The notes under the pieces were generated by a model that saw only the letters and a list, made by a program, of their open reading frames with translations, ran no database searches and was not told the DNA's origin. From Bacteroidaceae bacterium (GTDB taxonomy: Bacteria > Bacteroidota > Bacteroidia > Bacteroidales > Bacteroidaceae), in assembly GCA_017381475.1 (NCBI GenBank), contig JAFOCD010000218.1, positions 1 to 52,531 of the forward strand: a stretch of DNA of 52,531 nucleotides, in the 5' to 3' direction. Positions 18,191 through 26,740 of this stretch are shown here, one piece after another (the stretch's first letter is position 1; each line of letters starts with the position of its first letter). Position numbers and translations under genes: made by a program.

Positions 18191-19891
18191 ATGTTGAAGA
18201 AATTACCTTTGCTGCTCGTTGCGGCAGTTTTTATCTTGAGCTCTTGTAGTTCAAAAATGAAGAATATGAAGTCGGAGTATTTTACAGTTACTCCCGGTGT
18301 CCTTGAGGTTGTGGGTAGTGAGATACCCGTTACCGTTGACGGAAAGTTTCCTGCCAAATTCTTTAATAAGAAGGCAGTGTTGACAATTACTCCTGTGCTT
18401 AAGTATGAGGGCGGTGAGGCTATTGCAGAGCCTGTTACGTTCCAGGGCGAGAAGGTGCGTGGCAATGACCGTGCAATCTCTTACGAGAACGGTGGCACTT
18501 TCAAGATGAAGATGCAGTATGACTATCTCCCCGAAATGGAGGATGCCGAGCTCTATTTGCGCTTCGTTGTCAACAAGGGTGGCAAATCCCGTGATATTCC
18601 CGAGGTTAAGGTTGCCGATGGTTGCATCGCGACATCGCAGCTCTATCGCCAGACAGTTGCAACAGCCAACATTGCTGTTGGCGAGGATGCATTCCAACGC
18701 GTTATCAAGCAGGCGAAAGAGGCAAACATCATGTTCCTCATCCAGCAGACAAATCTGCGTACATCGGAACTGAACAGCACCGAGATGAACGAACTTCGTG
18801 CTGCTCTCAAAGATGTTGCAACCGACTATGAGAACAAGGTACTCGATGATATCCAGATTTCGGCCTACGCATCACCCGACGGTGGTGTAATGCTCAACGA
18901 CGGCATCGCGGTTGTGCGTGAGATGAACACTGCGAAGCAGATGAAGCAGGAACTCAAGAAGGCAAAGCTCGACGGTTACATTGACAGCGAGTATACAGCC
19001 GAGGACTGGGAAGGTTTCAAGGAACTCGTGTCACAGTCTAACCTCCCCGACAAGGAACTTATCCTTCGTCTTCTCTCAATGTACACCGACCCCGAGGAGC
19101 GCGAACAGCAGATCAAGAACATCTCATCAGTGTATGCCGAACTTGCCAACGAGGTACTCCCCAAGTTGCGTCGTGCACGTGTTACATTGAACTATCAGAT
19201 TATTGGCCGTTCCGATGAGCAGATTCAGGCACAGTATGCCGAGAACCCTGCAGAACTCTCTTTGGAGGAGATTCTCTACTCATCAATCCTCACCGAGAAC
19301 GAGGCAGAGCAGGCCGATATCTTCCACACTGCAATCAAGCTCTATCCAAATGACTACCGTGCATACAACAACCTTGGTGTAATGGCATACAAGAAGGGTG
19401 ACTACAGCGCTGCTGCCGAATATTTTGCAAAGGCCGAGAATGTTGCCAAGGCAGCTCCGGAGGTAATGGTAAACCTCGGTTACCTTGAACTTCTCCAGGG
19501 TAATGTTGCCGATGCGGAGGCTTACATCACAAAGGGTGTTGATGCAAAGGCCGGTGATGAGGCTCTTGGCAACCTCTACATAGCACAAGGTGAGTATGGC
19601 CGTGCAGCAGCTTTGCTCAAGGGTAAGAACACTAACAGCGCATTGTTGGCACAGGTACTCAACAAGAACTATGTTGCAGCGCGTGAAACTCTTGATGAGA
19701 TGGAAAACCCCGATGCAATGACCTACTACATTAAGGCGGTTCTTGGTGCGCGCATCTCAAATGTAAGTTTTGTCTATGACGGTTTGAAGAAGGCCGTTGA
19801 ACTTGATCCATCATTGGCTAAGAAGGCCATGGAGGATTTGGAGTTCGCAAAATATGTGAAGGACGCTACCTTCTGTGAAATCTTGAAATAA
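18191..19891 (+). CDS. TPR-repeat lipoprotein with degenerate OmpA-like segment
   Basis: A 566-residue lipoprotein of a kind common in Bacteroidales. The signal LLVAAVFILSSC ends in lipidated C19. Residues 25-150 form a beta-rich domain. Around residues 215-360 there is an OmpA-C-like pattern: IQISAYASPDGG, split by a helical insertion, then the VLPKLRRARVTLNYQI strand. The remainder is helical TPR (AIKLYPNDYRAYNNLGVMAY, then the AAEYFAKAENVAKAAPEVMV repeat and further weaker units to about residue 560). It probably scaffolds envelope proteins or binds peptidoglycan, though the OmpA-type binding residues are not clear. dprA starts five bases after its stop. Confidence 0.75.
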   Translation: MLKKLPLLLVAAVFILSSCSSKMKNMKSEYFTVTPGVLEVVGSEIPVTVDGKFPAKFFNKKAVLTITPVLKYEGGEAIAEPVTFQGEKVRGNDRAISYENGGTFKMKMQYDYLPEMEDAELYLRFVVNKGGKSRDIPEVKVADGCIATSQLYRQTVATANIAVGEDAFQRVIKQAKEANIMFLIQQTNLRTSELNSTEMNELRAALKDVATDYENKVLDDIQISAYASPDGGVMLNDGIAVVREMNTAKQMKQELKKAKLDGYIDSEYTAEDWEGFKELVSQSNLPDKELILRLLSMYTDPEEREQQIKNISSVYAELANEVLPKLRRARVTLNYQIIGRSDEQIQAQYAENPAELSLEEILYSSILTENEAEQADIFHTAIKLYPNDYRAYNNLGVMAYKKGDYSAAAEYFAKAENVAKAAPEVMVNLGYLELLQGNVADAEAYITKGVDAKAGDEALGNLYIAQGEYGRAAALLKGKNTNSALLAQVLNKNYVAARETLDEMENPDAMTYYIKAVLGARISNVSFVYDGLKKAVELDPSLAKKAMEDLEFAKYVKDATFCEILK

Positions 19892-19896
19892 CAGCT

Positions 19897-21030
19897 GTGG
19901 CTGCAAATATACTGAACGAACAGGTTGCGATGCTTGCACTCTCACGGGTGCAGGTACCGCAACTTGCTCTTATAAGGGAACTCATTGAAAGCGTAGGCGG
20001 TGCAAAGGAACTGCTGGAGAATGCCGCCAACATCGGCGACATTGTACCCGGAGCCTCACCTCGCTTGCGCCAGCTTCTGTGCGACCGTTCGCTTGTGGAA
20101 CTCGCCGAGAAGGAGATGGAGTTTATTGAGTCAAAAGGTATAAAACTTATCTGCTTTGGCGATGAGGCCTATCCCACTCGTCTTGCCCAGTGTGCCGATG
20201 CACCGCTTGTGTTGCACTCGCTTGGCAATGCCGACCTTAATGCCCGTCGCATTGTATCCATCGTTGGCACACGTCATGCAAGCGAGTATGGCAAGTCCTT
20301 GTGCGAGAACTTTGTTGCCGACCTTGCACGCTTTGCGCCCGGCACGCTCATTGTCAGTGGTCTTGCATACGGTATCGATGTCTGCGCCCACCGTGCTGCA
20401 TTGAAAGCCGGTTTGCCAACCATTGGAGTGCTTGCGCATGGCCTTGATCGAATATATCCCGGCGCACACCGTGCCACAGCAAAGCAGATGCTTGAGAACG
20501 GTGGCCTGCTCACCGAATTCATGAGCGGAACAGAACCTTTTCCTTCAAACTTTTTGCAGCGTAACAGGATTGTTGCCGGCATGGCCGATGCTACGGTCGT
20601 AGTGGAGTCGGCATCAAAAGGCGGTTCGCTCATAACCGCCTCGCTCGCCTTGGGATATGACCGTGACTGTTTTGCCTTCCCCGGCCGTGTCAACGACCAG
20701 TATTCACAGGGTTGCAACGAACTCGTGAGCCGCAACAGAGCAGCGCTCATAACCAGCGCCTATGACTTCGTAGAGGCTATGAATTGGGAGGTTGCTGTCA
20801 CGAAAAAGAGTGCCGAAGAGCGACAAATAGAACTATTTCCCGACCTCTCACCCGATGAGAGTGCTGTAATGACCGCGCTGCGCGAGAATAGCGACGGCCT
20901 GCAGGTGAACCAGATGGTCGTGCAGCTCAATATTCCAATAAACAGACTCTTGCCATTGCTTTTTGAGATGGAGATGAAAGGTCTTGTCAAGGCCGTAGCT
21001 GGTGGTTGCTACAGGGCAATGATAATGTGA
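19897..21030 (+). CDS. dprA: DNA-processing protein DprA
   Basis: DprA loads RecA on incoming single-stranded DNA in transformation and is widespread in bacteria not known to be competent. The 377 residues contain an N-terminal HhH/SAM-like part (1-70), the Rossmann-like core with IVGTRHASEYG, VSGLAYGIDVCAHRAAL, GVLAHGLDRIYP, FLQRNRIVAGMAD and SKGGSLITASLAL, and a C-terminal winged helix (LVKAVAGGCYRAMIM). The start is a GTG at 19897, five bases after the preceding stop; the next in-frame ATG at 19930 would cut into the first helix. Confidence 0.93.
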   Translation: MAANILNEQVAMLALSRVQVPQLALIRELIESVGGAKELLENAANIGDIVPGASPRLRQLLCDRSLVELAEKEMEFIESKGIKLICFGDEAYPTRLAQCADAPLVLHSLGNADLNARRIVSIVGTRHASEYGKSLCENFVADLARFAPGTLIVSGLAYGIDVCAHRAALKAGLPTIGVLAHGLDRIYPGAHRATAKQMLENGGLLTEFMSGTEPFPSNFLQRNRIVAGMADATVVVESASKGGSLITASLALGYDRDCFAFPGRVNDQYSQGCNELVSRNRAALITSAYDFVEAMNWEVAVTKKSAEERQIELFPDLSPDESAVMTALRENSDGLQVNQMVVQLNIPINRLLPLLFEMEMKGLVKAVAGGCYRAMIM

Positions 21031-21061
21031 TTCATTTGCGAATAGCGAGGAAAACAGATTT

Positions 21062-21099
21062 TTTGTGAAATACAAGGAAATTTCGTATATTCGCATAAA
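21062..21099 (+). promoter_or_regulatory. Bacteroidales-type promoter for hflX
   Basis: TTTG at 21062-21065, 20-base spacer, TATATTCG at 21086-21093. Start site near 21099, leader about 22 bases. Confidence 0.65.
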
Positions 21100-21121
21100 A
21101 TTTGGATAAGACTGTATTTGG

Positions 21122-22387
21122 ATGAAAGAATTTGTTATATCGACAACTAAGAAAGAGACCGCCATTCTGGTTGGTCTTATTACCGCTACACAGAACGAGC
21201 GCAAGACAAACGAGTATCTCGACGAGCTCGAATTCCTTGCGCAGACAGCCGGTGCCGAGGTTGTGAAGCGCTTTACACAGCGCATTGACCACCCACACCC
21301 TGTGACATATGTGGGTACAGGTAAACTCAAGGAGATTGCCGATTATGTAGAGATGCTCAAGGACAGCGACGATGAGATTGGTATGGTTATCTTCGATGAC
21401 GAGCTGTCGGCAAAGCAGATACGCAATATTGAAAAGGAAATCAAGATAAAGATTCTCGACCGTACATCGCTCATTCTCGATATCTTTGCCATGCGTGCGC
21501 AGACAGCACACGCAAAGGTGCAGGTTGAGCTTGCGCAGTACAAATATATGCTTCCCCGTCTGCAGCGTCTGTGGACTCACCTTGAACGCCAGGGTGGTGG
21601 TTCCGGCGGTGGTAGCGGAAAGGGCGGTAGCGTGGGTCTGCGTGGTCCGGGTGAGACGCAGCTCGAGATGGACCGCCGTATCATCCTTGGCCGCATGTCG
21701 CTCTTGAAGGAGCAATTGGCTCAGATAGATAAGCAGAAGAGCATACAGCGCAAGAACCGCGGACGCCTAATCCGCGTGGCATTGGTGGGCTATACCAACG
21801 TGGGTAAATCTACACTCATGAACCTGCTTGCCAAGAGCGAGGTGTTTGCCGAGAACAAACTCTTTGCAACACTCGATACCACAGTGCGCAAGGTAATCAT
21901 CGAGAACCTGCCGTTCCTGCTCTCCGACACCGTAGGTTTCATACGCAAGTTGCCTACCGATCTTGTGGAGTCGTTCAAATCGACACTTGATGAGGTGCGC
22001 GAGGCCGATTTGCTCCTGCACGTTGTTGACGTGTCGCACCCCGAGTTTGAGGAGCAGATTGAAGTTGTCGAAAAGACACTTGCCGACCTCAAGTGTGGCG
22101 ACAAGCCTTTGATGGTAATCTTCAACAAGATAGATGCTTTTACATACGTTCAGAAGGAGGAGGACGACCTCACTCCAAAGACAAAGGAGAACATCACACT
22201 CGACGAACTGAAGGAGACCTGGATGAACAAGCTTGCCGACAACTGCCTGTTCATCTCGGCTCGCGAGAAACAGAATATTGAGAACCTGAAGGATATTATT
22301 TACAAGAAGGTGTGCGAGCTGCATGTGCAGAAGTATCCGTATAATGATTTCCTGTATCAGACCTACGACGAGGAAGTAAATGACTAA
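21122..22387 (+). CDS. hflX: Ribosome-associated GTPase HflX
   Basis: HflX is a GTPase that splits stalled or hibernating 70S ribosomes. The 421-residue product has the N-terminal HflX domain (PHPVTYVGTGKLKEI, and DDELSAKQIRNIEK), a glycine-rich linker (GGGSGGGSGKGGSVGLRGPG), then the G domain with G1 GYTNVGKST, G3 DTVGFIRKLP and G4 NKID. The last codons and stop (NVYND-like tail, EEVND) fall inside a 22-base sequence repeated after the fumarase gene at 24645, so the extreme C-terminus may have been altered by a repeat insertion. Confidence 0.95.
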   Translation: MKEFVISTTKKETAILVGLITATQNERKTNEYLDELEFLAQTAGAEVVKRFTQRIDHPHPVTYVGTGKLKEIADYVEMLKDSDDEIGMVIFDDELSAKQIRNIEKEIKIKILDRTSLILDIFAMRAQTAHAKVQVELAQYKYMLPRLQRLWTHLERQGGGSGGGSGKGGSVGLRGPGETQLEMDRRIILGRMSLLKEQLAQIDKQKSIQRKNRGRLIRVALVGYTNVGKSTLMNLLAKSEVFAENKLFATLDTTVRKVIIENLPFLLSDTVGFIRKLPTDLVESFKSTLDEVREADLLLHVVDVSHPEFEEQIEVVEKTLADLKCGDKPLMVIFNKIDAFTYVQKEEDDLTPKTKENITLDELKETWMNKLADNCLFISAREKQNIENLKDIIYKKVCELHVQKYPYNDFLYQTYDEEVND

Positions 22388-22449
22388 AAAGCGCATTGCA
22401 TTGTCATCCTGAACGTAGTGAAGGATCTTGATAAAAATGACATATATTG
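22378..22449 (+). repeat. Left copy of TGTCATCCTGAACG-type intergenic repeat
   Basis: Bases 22396-22418 are identical to 22794-22816, and 22402-22428 read TGTCATCCTGAACGTAGTGA plus AGGATCT. Sequences of this kind are widespread intergenic repeats in Bacteroidota. The expected inverted right arm is reduced to AATGACA (22436-22442 and again at 22456-22462, overlapping the next gene's start), so this copy is partial or decayed. Its left edge, 22378-22399, is also shared with the repeat after fumarase. Confidence 0.75.
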
Positions 22450-22457
22450 CATAAGAA

Positions 22458-22763
22458 ATGACAAATGTTCACCAATATTGGGTATATTTGATGTCGAATT
22501 GGACACGCACGGTTTTATACATTGGCGTGACAAATGACTTATACCGGAGATATGTTGAGCATAAGACAGGTGAAATAAAGGGATTTACGCAAAAATACAA
22601 ATGTCACTATCTTGTCTATTACGAGGAGTATAATTCCATCGATGATGCTATAGCGCGTGAGAAGGAATTGAAAGGTTGGATAAGAGAGAAAAAGGAACGG
22701 CTTATTGCAGAGATGAATCCCGGAAAGGAAGATTTGGCGGTAAAATTGGGTTGGTGTGATTGA
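22458..22763 (+). CDS. Small GIY-YIG nuclease domain protein
   Basis: A 101-residue, single-domain protein of the GIY-YIG family, related to UvrC N-terminal and YhbQ/homing-type nucleases. The pattern is YWVYLMSN then VLYIGVTNDLYRRYVEHKTG with the conserved Tyr, Gly and Arg, then AIAREKELKGW with the catalytic-region Glu, and AEMNPG with the Asn. The ATG lies within an AATGACA remnant of the left repeat, and the gene is bracketed by two repeat copies in the same orientation. Small GIY-YIG genes beside such repeats are common in Bacteroidota. A role in spreading or maintaining the repeat is plausible but unproved. Confidence 0.88.
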   Translation: MTNVHQYWVYLMSNWTRTVLYIGVTNDLYRRYVEHKTGEIKGFTQKYKCHYLVYYEEYNSIDDAIAREKELKGWIREKKERLIAEMNPGKEDLAVKLGWCD

Positions 22764-22793
22764 TTGTAAGTTGAGGACTATGCCCGAATGTGC

Positions 22794-22871
22794 TTGCATT
22801 GTCATCCTGAACGTAGGAAGGATCTAGAGAAAATGGTATAGATTCTTCGTTGCACTCAGAATGACAAGTAT
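22794..22871 (+). repeat. Right copy of TGTCATCCTGAACG-type repeat, palindromic
   Basis: The left arm 22800-22825 (TGTCATCCTGAACGTAGG then AAGGATCT) is the imperfect reverse complement of the right arm 22840-22866 (AGATTCTTCG...CAGAATGACA), separated by 14 bases. The unit could fold into a long hairpin, like a REPIN. An open frame on the minus strand across it, with the residues CHSECNEESI, is a translation of the repeat and not a gene. Confidence 0.8.
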
Positions 22872-23002
22872 CGCATAGAATTTTCGCGTTGCTCAGACGT
22901 GTTGTTGAGGGCCCGAAAAATGACAATCTGGGATGCAAAAAATGAACTGATTTAAAAGAGAACGAAAATACAATACTAACAATATAAAAACCATTGAAAA
23001 CT

Positions 23003-24646
23003 ATGGCAGCAATTCCTGAATTCAAGTATGCCCACATGTTCCAGCATGGTAAGGACACAACAGAGTATTATCTCTTGACAAAAGAGGGTGTTTCTGTGGG
23101 CGAGTTTGAGGGTAAACCAATCCTTAAAGTAACTCCCGAGGCTTTGACACTCTTGTCACGCACTGCATTCCGCGATGTATCGTTCATGTTGCGCCGCGCT
23201 CACAACGAGCAGGTTGCAAAGATTTTGAACGATCCCGAGGCTAGCGATAACGACAAGTATGTAGCACTCACATTCCTCCGCAATGCCGAGGTTGCCTGCA
23301 AGGGACAGCTCCCATTGTGCCAGGATACAGGTACAGCAATCATCCATGGCGAGAAGGGTCAGCAGGTGTGGACAGGTTTCTGCGATGAGGAGGCTCTCTC
23401 ACGCGGTGTGTTCGACACATATACACAGGAGAACCTTCGTTACAGCCAGAACGCTCCGCTCAACATGTACGACGAGGTGAACACAAAGTGCAACCTCCCT
23501 GCACAGATTGACATTGAGGCTACCGAGGGCATGGAGTACAAGTTCCTCATGGTTACAAAGGGTGGCGGTTCTGCCAACAAGACATATCTCTACCAGGAGA
23601 CAAAGGCTCTCTTGAACCCAGCTACACTTGTTCCATTCCTCGTTGAGAAGATGAAGAGCCTGGGTACAGCAGCTTGTCCTCCCTATCACATTGCATTCGT
23701 TATCGGTGGTACATCGGCCGAGAAGAACCTTCACACAGTGAAGCTCGCCTCTACACACTACTACGATGACCTGCCAACAACAGGCGACGAGACAGGCCGC
23801 GCATTCCGCGACATCGAGCTCGAGGAGCAGTTGCTCAAGGAGGCTCACAACATCGGCCTTGGCGCACAGTTCGGTGGCAAGTATCTTGCACACGACATTC
23901 GCGTTGTACGTTTGCCACGTCACGGCGCAAGCTGTCCTGTTGGTATGGGCGTGAGCTGTTCTGCCGACCGTAATATCAAGGCAAAGATCAACAAGGACGG
24001 TCTTTGGATTGAGAAGCTCGATGACCAGCCTGCAACACTCATCCCCGAGGCATTGCGCAACGCAGGCGAGGGCGAGATTGTACGCGTTGACCTCAACCGT
24101 CCAATGAAGGAGGTTTGTGCTCAGCTATCACAGTACCCAATCGCTACACGTCTTTCACTCAACGGTACAATCATCGTTGGCCGTGACATCGCTCACGCAA
24201 AGCTCAAAGAGCGCATCGACCGTGGCGAGGGTCTCCCACAGTACATCAAGGATCACCCAATCTACTACGCTGGTCCTGCAAAAACTCCTGCCGGCATGCC
24301 TTGCGGCTCAATGGGTCCCACAACAGCAGGCCGCATGGACTCTTATGTTGACCTCTTCCAGGAGAATGGCGGTTCAATGATTATGCTTGCAAAGGGTAAC
24401 CGTAGCCAGCAGGTTACCGACGCTTGCCAGAAGCACGGCGGTTTCTATCTTGGTTCAATCGGTGGTCCGGCTGCTATCCTTGCACAGAACAACATCAAGA
24501 GTATCGAGTGCGTCGAGTACCCCGAGCTAGGCATGGAGGCTATATGGAAGATTGAGGTTGAGGACTTCCCCGCATTCATCCTCGTTGATGACAAGGGTAA
24601 TGATTTCTTTAAGCAGATTAAGCCACGTTGCAGCTGCTGCAAGTAA
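23003..24646 (+). CDS. Fumarate hydratase, class I (iron-sulfur)
   Basis: Class I fumarases interconvert fumarate and malate with an oxygen-sensitive 4Fe-4S cluster. At 547 residues it has both alpha and beta parts fused, as in E. coli FumA/FumB. Visible cluster ligands include Cys in PLCQDTGTA and in the [11 protein letters not shown] region; the beta domain has [20 protein letters not shown] with the catalytic Thr region. An in-frame TTG at 22994 precedes the ATG at 23003, which I choose for [14 protein letters not shown]. With mdh in this window it belongs to the reductive or oxidative C4 branch used in succinate production. The codon bias suggests high expression. Confidence 0.95.
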   Translation: MAAIPEFKYAHMFQHGKDTTEYYLLTKEGVSVGEFEGKPILKVTPEALTLLSRTAFRDVSFMLRRAHNEQVAKILNDPEASDNDKYVALTFLRNAEVACKGQLPLCQDTGTAIIHGEKGQQVWTGFCDEEALSRGVFDTYTQENLRYSQNAPLNMYDEVNTKCNLPAQIDIEATEGMEYKFLMVTKGGGSANKTYLYQETKALLNPATLVPFLVEKMKSLGTAACPPYHIAFVIGGTSAEKNLHTVKLASTHYYDDLPTTGDETGRAFRDIELEEQLLKEAHNIGLGAQFGGKYLAHDIRVVRLPRHGASCPVGMGVSCSADRNIKAKINKDGLWIEKLDDQPATLIPEALRNAGEGEIVRVDLNRPMKEVCAQLSQYPIATRLSLNGTIIVGRDIAHAKLKERIDRGEGLPQYIKDHPIYYAGPAKTPAGMPCGSMGPTTAGRMDSYVDLFQENGGSMIMLAKGNRSQQVTDACQKHGGFYLGSIGGPAAILAQNNIKSIECVEYPELGMEAIWKIEVEDFPAFILVDDKGNDFFKQIKPRCSCCK

Positions 24647-24840
24647 ATGGCTAAAAAGCGCATTGCTGCGTTACGCTTGCCCTGAAAATCCTCATTTACT
24701 TCAAGTAAACTCCGGTTTTCAGGCCTTCGCAAGCCGGCTGCCTTTGGCGAGCCTTGGCTACACTCGTAGCAAAACGCTAAAGCAAGCTTTGCGTTTCACT
24801 CGTTTGCGCAAGCCTTGCACTGCATCTTTTTATCCATTCC
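24645..24840 (+). repeat. Structured intergenic repeat after fumarase
   Basis: This non-coding stretch starts at the fumarase stop. Its ends are imperfect inverted repeats (TAAAAAGCGCATTGC at 24652-24666 against GCACTGCATCTTTTTA near 24817-24832). Inside are CTGAAAA...TTTTCAG enclosing TTTACTTCAAGTAAA (24683-24723) and AAACGC-T-AAAGC paired with GCTTTGCGTTT (24772-24796). The first 22 bases match 22378-22399 at the end of hflX with one change. It looks like a member of a dispersed REP-like family and holds no credible open frame. The rest of the 345-base gap holds a terminator and the rubrerythrin leader. Confidence 0.65.
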
Positions 24841-24856
24841 CTTGTTTAATATAAAT

Positions 24857-24897
24857 GGCGTCTCTTTGAACAAAGGGACGCCCTTTTTTGTTTTTTT
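24857..24897 (+). terminator. Rho-independent terminator
   Basis: GGCGTCTCTTTG pairs with CAAAGGGACGCC around AA (one mismatch), followed by CTTTTTTG and a further run of seven T. It ends the fumarase transcript after the repeat. Confidence 0.85.
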
Positions 24898-24991
24898 AAT
24901 AAAAAAAGTGGCGGAATGTCTTTGCTGTTTGCGAGAAAATTAAGATAATTGCAGAAGAAAATCCTATTAACAATTTTAATAAAAAACAACT

Positions 24992-25531
24992 ATGGATAAA
25001 TCATTGAAAGGAACAAAGACCGAAGCTAACCTTTGGGCAGCTTTTGCAGGTGAGAGCCAGGCACGTAACAAGTATACATACTATGCAAGCAAGGCAAAGA
25101 AGGATGGCTTTGAGCAGATGGCAGCTATCTTCCAGGAGACAGCCGACCAGGAGAAGGAGCACGCTAAATTGTGGTTCAAGCTTGTACACGGTATCGGTAG
25201 CACAGCCGAGAACTTGGTAGATGCTGCTGCAGGTGAGAACTATGAGTGGACCGATATGTACCCAACAATGGCAAAAGAGGCTCGCGAAGAGGGCTTTGTT
25301 GAGATTGCTGCAATGTTTGAGGCTGTAGCAAAGGTTGAGAAGGTACACGAGGACCGTTACAAGAAGTTGCTCGAGAATGTTCAGAACGGTCTTGTATTCA
25401 GCCGCGACAAGGATTGCATCTGGCAGTGCCGCAACTGTGGTCACTTGCATATTGGCAAGATGGCTCCGGAAATCTGCCCTGTATGTGCACATCCAAAGGC
25501 ATACTTCCAGTTGAAGCCCGAGAACTATTGA
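24992..25531 (+). CDS. rbr: Rubrerythrin
   Basis: Rubrerythrin reduces hydrogen peroxide in anaerobes using a diiron site fed by a rubredoxin-like centre. The 179 residues show the ferritin-like domain with paired iron ligands ([26 protein letters not shown], and again [18 protein letters not shown]), then a C-terminal rubredoxin domain with CRNCG and CPVCAHP. A weak promoter (TTTG 24921-24924, 21 bases, TAATTGCA) lies upstream. It is monocistronic, closed by its own terminator. Confidence 0.97.
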   Translation: MDKSLKGTKTEANLWAAFAGESQARNKYTYYASKAKKDGFEQMAAIFQETADQEKEHAKLWFKLVHGIGSTAENLVDAAAGENYEWTDMYPTMAKEAREEGFVEIAAMFEAVAKVEKVHEDRYKKLLENVQNGLVFSRDKDCIWQCRNCGHLHIGKMAPEICPVCAHPKAYFQLKPENY

Positions 25532-25554
25532 TAACAAAGGTTTTCAACAAACAT

Positions 25555-25590
25555 AAAGGACGCTCAAATGGGCGTCCTTTTCTGTTGTGT
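25555..25590 (+). terminator. Rho-independent terminator of rubrerythrin
   Basis: AAAGGACGC (25555-25563) and GCGTCCTTT (25572-25580) enclose TCAAATGG, followed by T-rich sequence. It lies between convergent genes and could serve both. Confidence 0.85.
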
Positions 25591-25615
25591 TTTTCGGATA
25601 GGAATCCATTGATGT

Positions 25616-26593
25616 CTATTCAACAACCCAATTTGGATTATGTGCTTCCGTCTTTGCCGGGTCATAGCGCAGGGCGTCTTTATTCGGAATCTGCACCTTG
25701 TATTTCTTGCCCGTCTTGTTGTTATGTGTTGCGCGTCTTATCCAGCGGTTCGCCTCACGAAGCTGCATGAAGGTGAGTCCGTGCTGCTTGGCAAAATCGG
25801 CCCAGTCGATTGTCGCTCCGCTTGCTACCACTTCGCATTCAATGGGTATGACAGGGTAGAGGTCACTGCAGCGCAGTATGAAACCGTATTTTGCAGGGTT
25901 TTGAAGGAGTGTCTTCACTGCCATAAGGCGGAAAATGTAGCGCGAGGTCTCGTCGGGCAGCACAAGGTCAATGGCCTTCTGTTCCTTTTGTCTATCCTGA
26001 CGCTTGGTCACATTGGCGCGGCCGCAGTTGTAGCTTGCTGCAACGGTGAGCCAGTCGCCGAATGCCTCATACGACTCCTTTAGGTATTCGCAGGCTGCGC
26101 GTGTGGCCTTTTCGGTGTGGTAACGCTCGTCAATCTCATCATTCACCTCGAGTCCATATTCGCGCCCTGTCTTCTCAAGGAACTGCCACAGGCCTCCGGC
26201 CTTTGAGGGTGAGAGTGCTTCGGGATCTCCATTACTTTCAATAATCATTAGGTACTTGAAGTCATCGGGCACGCCGCACTCCTTTAGTATCGGCTCTACG
26301 ATGGGGAACAGACGGTTTGCACGCTTAATTATAAGCGTAGTGTTGATGTGCGAGTATGTGAACGACAGCATCTCCTTGTCCATGCGCTCCCGGCGGTCCT
26401 GCAATGTGAGGTCAATGACATCGCCGGCAAAGGTGATGCTTGTGGGTATTTCGGGTGGCAACACATTGGACATCTGGCGCTGTGCGCGGTTGTTGTCCTG
26501 TGGTTCCTGTGCCTTGTTGCTCGACAAGAAAATTAATGTACATGCAAGGCCTGCAAGCATGATGAACGACGGAATTCGTGTCTTGTTTTTCAT
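25616..26593 (-). CDS. MltD-like lytic transglycosylase
   Basis: A 325-residue periplasmic murein-cleaving enzyme. I start it at the codon read from 26593-26591 (MKNKTRIPSFIML...), which gives a signal or anchor helix; the longer frame to 26647 adds residues without a signal. The SLT domain shows the catalytic Glu in LMIIESNGDPEALSPSKAGG, then LWQFLEKTGREYGL and ASYNCGRANV, the MltD/family 1D pattern. A short C-terminal region after residue 265 resembles a single degenerate LysM (FAKQHGLTFMQLREANRW). A TACATTTG box on the minus strand (26624-26631) may be its -7 element. Confidence 0.88.
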   Translation of the reverse strand: MKNKTRIPSFIMLAGLACTLIFLSSNKAQEPQDNNRAQRQMSNVLPPEIPTSITFAGDVIDLTLQDRRERMDKEMLSFTYSHINTTLIIKRANRLFPIVEPILKECGVPDDFKYLMIIESNGDPEALSPSKAGGLWQFLEKTGREYGLEVNDEIDERYHTEKATRAACEYLKESYEAFGDWLTVAASYNCGRANVTKRQDRQKEQKAIDLVLPDETSRYIFRLMAVKTLLQNPAKYGFILRCSDLYPVIPIECEVVASGATIDWADFAKQHGLTFMQLREANRWIRRATHNNKTGKKYKVQIPNKDALRYDPAKTEAHNPNWVVE

Positions 26594-26740
26594 TGTATGT
26601 AAAGGGTTGTTGGAATTGGAGCGCAAATGTAGTTCAAATAATCGCAAATAACAACCCTATTTATTGATTTGCATTGCTTTTTTTTGTTCCTTTGCATAAT
26701 ATTTATAGGGGACAGTTCCCATTATTATTTTTATTACATT

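Noticed and set aside
21032..21715. Open frame of 227 codons on the minus strand opposite hflX
   Set aside because: Overlaps the conserved hflX N-terminal domain; no domain or promoter of its own.
22458..22763. GIY-YIG gene as part of a defence or restriction system
   Set aside because: No methyltransferase, helicase or other defence partner adjacent; flanked by repeats and housekeeping genes only.
22402..22866. Repeats read as a short CRISPR array
   Set aside because: Only two copies about 400 bases apart, with a gene between them, palindromic structure and no cas genes.
22702..23058. Minus-strand open frame of 118 codons across the intergenic repeat
   Set aside because: Its middle part is a translation of the palindromic repeat (CHSECNEES), a frequent false gene call in this phylum.
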